Source: an uncultured Anaerococcus sp.
GTDB lineage: Bacteria > Bacillota > Clostridia > Tissierellales > Peptoniphilaceae
DNA: 5,927 nucleotides
Reading direction: 5' to 3'
Assembly: GCA_943913325.1 (NCBI GenBank)
Contig: CALTXP010000091.1
Coordinates: 1 to 5,927, forward strand
Shown: positions 4,051-5,927 of the stretch, piece after piece
How the letters are laid out: each line of letters starts with the position of its first letter
How positions within the stretch are numbered: the stretch's first letter is position 1
Translations under genes and position numbers: made by a program
The notes under the pieces: model-generated
What the model saw: only the letters and a program-made list of their open reading frames with translations
The model's database searches: none
What the model was told of the DNA's origin: nothing

Positions 4051-5868
4051 ATGGCAAAAATTATAGGAATTGACTTAGGTACAACAAACTCAGCAGTAGC
4101 TGTTATGGAAGGTGGAAGTCCTACTATAATTCCAAATAGTGAAGGTAATAGAACTACACCATCAGTTGTAGCATTTTCTAAAGATGGTGAAAGACTTGTA
4201 GGTGAAACTGCAAAAAGACAAGCAATTACAAATCCAGATAGAACAATTTCTTCTATTAAAAGGGAAATGGGTTCTGATTACAAAACAGCAGAGATTGATG
4301 GAAAAAAATATTCTCCAGAAGAAATTTCTGCAATGATTTTACAAAAGCTAAAATCAGATGCTGAAAAGTATCTTAACGATACAGTAACGAATGCTGTAAT
4401 TACAGTACCAGCATACTTTACAGATGCTCAAAGACAAGCTACCAAAGATGCAGGAAAGATTGCAGGACTTAATGTAGATAGAATTATAAACGAGCCAACA
4501 GCAGCTTCACTTGCTTATGGCTTAGATAAAGAAAGTGATCAATCTAAGATTATGGTTTATGACCTTGGTGGTGGTACATTTGATGTTTCCATCCTTGAAG
4601 TAGGTGATGGTGTATTTGAGGTACTTGCAACACGTGGTAATAATAGACTTGGTGGAGATGACTTTGATAATAAACTTGTAGATTATCTAGCAAATGAATT
4701 CAAGAAAGAAAATGGCGTAGATCTTACAAAAGACTTAACAGCTATGCAAAGACTTAAAGATGCGGCTGAAAAAGCTAAAAAAGAATTATCATCAACAACC
4801 ACAAGTAATGTAAATTTACCATTTATTACAGCTGTTGATGGTCAACCAGTTCACTTAGATATAACAGTTTCAAAAGCTAAATTTGATGAATTAACAAAAG
4901 ATTTAGTAGATGAAACTAAAAAACCAGTACAAGATGCACTATCAGACGCTGGTTTATCAGCAAGTGATATTGATAAAGTATTACTAGTAGGTGGATCCAC
5001 AAGAATTCCTGCAGTTCAAGAACTAGTTAAAAGTTTAATAGGAAAAGAACCACAAAGAGATATTAACCCTGATGAGTCAGTAGCTTTAGGTGCAGCTATC
5101 CAAGGTGGTGTGCTTACAGGTGAAGTAAAAGACTTATTACTTCTTGACGTAACACCATTATCACTTGGTATTGAAACACTAGGTGGAGTTGCAACAAAAC
5201 TTATAGAAAGAAATACAACAATTCCAACAAAGAAATCACAAGTATTTACAACTGCGGCTGACGGACAAACAGAAGTAGATATCCACGTTGTACAAGGTGA
5301 ACGTGAAATGGCAGCAGATAATACAACACTTGGTCGTTTCCAACTTACAGGAATTCCTGCAGCAAGACGTGGTGTTCCACAAATAGAGGTTACATTTGAT
5401 ATAGATGCAAATGGTATAGTAAATGTAACAGCAAAAGATCAAGGATCAGGAAAAGAACAAAAAATTACTATCACATCATCTTCTAACTTAAGCGAAGAAG
5501 AAATTGATAAAAAAGTTAAAGAAGCAGAACAATTCGCTGAAGAAGATAAAAAGAAAAAAGAAGATATTGATGTAAAAAATAATGCAGAAAGCTTAGTATA
5601 TCAAGCTCGTAAAACTCTTGATGAGGCAAATATAGAAGGTTCACAAAGAGATGAAATCGAAGCAGAGATTAAAAAACTAGAAGATGCAATTGCAACAAAT
5701 GATGTAGGACAAATTAAAGCTCAAACAGAAGCTTTACAAGAAGAAATTTACTCAATGAGTGAAAAAATGTATCAAGCAAATGAAGGTGCCGAAGGTAGCC
5801 AAGCAGAAGACTCAGATGATGATGTAGTAGATGCAGACTATGAAGTTATAGATGATGATGAAGAATAA
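4051..5868 (+). CDS. dnaK: Molecular chaperone DnaK (Hsp70)
   Basis: DnaK is the ATP-dependent Hsp70 that binds exposed hydrophobic segments of unfolded proteins, working with DnaJ and GrpE. The 605 residues are full length. The ATPase domain (about 1-360) has phosphate-1 IDLGTTNS (7-14), K70, the P120/R128 switch pair, phosphate-2 DLGGGT (171-176) and the adenosine motif VGGSTRIP (313-320). The linker DLLLLDVTPL (361-370) leads to the substrate-binding beta domain, a helical lid (about 480-575) and an acidic tail ending DADYEVIDDDEE. As in other Gram-positive DnaKs, the insert present near residue 80 in proteobacterial homologues is missing. In the substrate domain IPAARRG (435-441) stands where many homologues read IPPAPRG. 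AGGAGG (4036-4041) overlaps the grpE stop and lies nine bases before the ATG. No internal CIRCE or promoter was found, so expression depends on the hrcA promoter. Confidence 0.99.
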   Translation: MAKIIGIDLGTTNSAVAVMEGGSPTIIPNSEGNRTTPSVVAFSKDGERLVGETAKRQAITNPDRTISSIKREMGSDYKTAEIDGKKYSPEEISAMILQKLKSDAEKYLNDTVTNAVITVPAYFTDAQRQATKDAGKIAGLNVDRIINEPTAASLAYGLDKESDQSKIMVYDLGGGTFDVSILEVGDGVFEVLATRGNNRLGGDDFDNKLVDYLANEFKKENGVDLTKDLTAMQRLKDAAEKAKKELSSTTTSNVNLPFITAVDGQPVHLDITVSKAKFDELTKDLVDETKKPVQDALSDAGLSASDIDKVLLVGGSTRIPAVQELVKSLIGKEPQRDINPDESVALGAAIQGGVLTGEVKDLLLLDVTPLSLGIETLGGVATKLIERNTTIPTKKSQVFTTAADGQTEVDIHVVQGEREMAADNTTLGRFQLTGIPAARRGVPQIEVTFDIDANGIVNVTAKDQGSGKEQKITITSSSNLSEEEIDKKVKEAEQFAEEDKKKKEDIDVKNNAESLVYQARKTLDEANIEGSQRDEIEAEIKKLEDAIATNDVGQIKAQTEALQEEIYSMSEKMYQANEGAEGSQAEDSDDDVVDADYEVIDDDEE

Positions 5869-5904
5869 TATTTGATTTATAATAGCAAAGAAATTTAATC
5901 GGAG

Positions 5905-5910
5905 TATAAT
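5905..5910 (+). promoter_or_regulatory. Possible -10 box after dnaK
   Basis: A perfect TATAAT stands 37 bases after the dnaK stop, but the -35 region (about 5882-5888, ATAGCA or TAGCAA) matches only about half of TTGACA. It could be a weak extra promoter for the next gene, expected to be dnaJ. GGAG at 5901-5904 looks like a ribosome-binding site, but no ATG, GTG or TTG follows within the window. No intrinsic terminator is seen after dnaK. Confidence 0.22.
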
Positions 5911-5927
5911 AAATTAAATAAAATTAA

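Noticed and set aside
5236..5442. 68-codon open frame on the minus strand inside dnaK
   Set aside because: It lies wholly within the highly conserved dnaK substrate-binding domain, has a cysteine/tyrosine-rich composition typical of an antisense shadow, and shows no ribosome-binding site or family resemblance.

Overview
The window comes from a low-G+C Gram-positive bacterium (roughly 30% G+C by eye). DnaK lacks the N-terminal-quarter insert typical of Gram-negative homologues, the order hemW-hrcA-grpE-dnaK is the Firmicute heat-shock arrangement, and there is a CIRCE operator. Base composition and protein style suggest an anaerobic coccus of the Peptoniphilaceae/Tissierellia (Anaerococcus- or Peptoniphilus-like), but this is inferred from general resemblance, not from a search.

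Layout. Bases 1 to about 300 are AT-rich and hold no gene I can support. Bases 305-440 form a regulatory region with two candidate promoters, two inverted repeats and a perfect 7-1-7 Fur-type operator (417-431) directly in front of the first gene. That gene (445-1176) encodes a 243-residue ferredoxin-NADP-reductase-like flavoprotein with altered cofactor motifs. A compact intrinsic terminator (1182-1202) follows. Next is hemW (1224-2348), a radical-SAM heme chaperone. Ten bases after its stop begins a strong sigma-A-type promoter whose start region is covered by a CIRCE element (2390-2416). This drives hrcA (2428-3441, TTG start), grpE (3456-4037) and dnaK (4051-5868), separated by only 13-14 bases. 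The last 59 bases follow dnaK; dnaJ would be expected next, but its start is not in the window.

How the parts work together. HrcA represses its own operon by binding CIRCE. GrpE is the nucleotide-exchange factor for DnaK, and DnaK is the ATP-driven Hsp70 chaperone. HemW sits in its usual conserved place before hrcA. The first gene is a separate unit that appears iron-regulated. Its position before hemW puts an iron-responsive flavoprotein next to a heme-handling protein, which may be meaningful or accidental.

Most of the window is ordinary core genome. The less ordinary part is the Fur-box promoter and its unusual flavoprotein. I found no mobile element, CRISPR array, tRNA, rRNA or defence system, and no convincing undescribed system.
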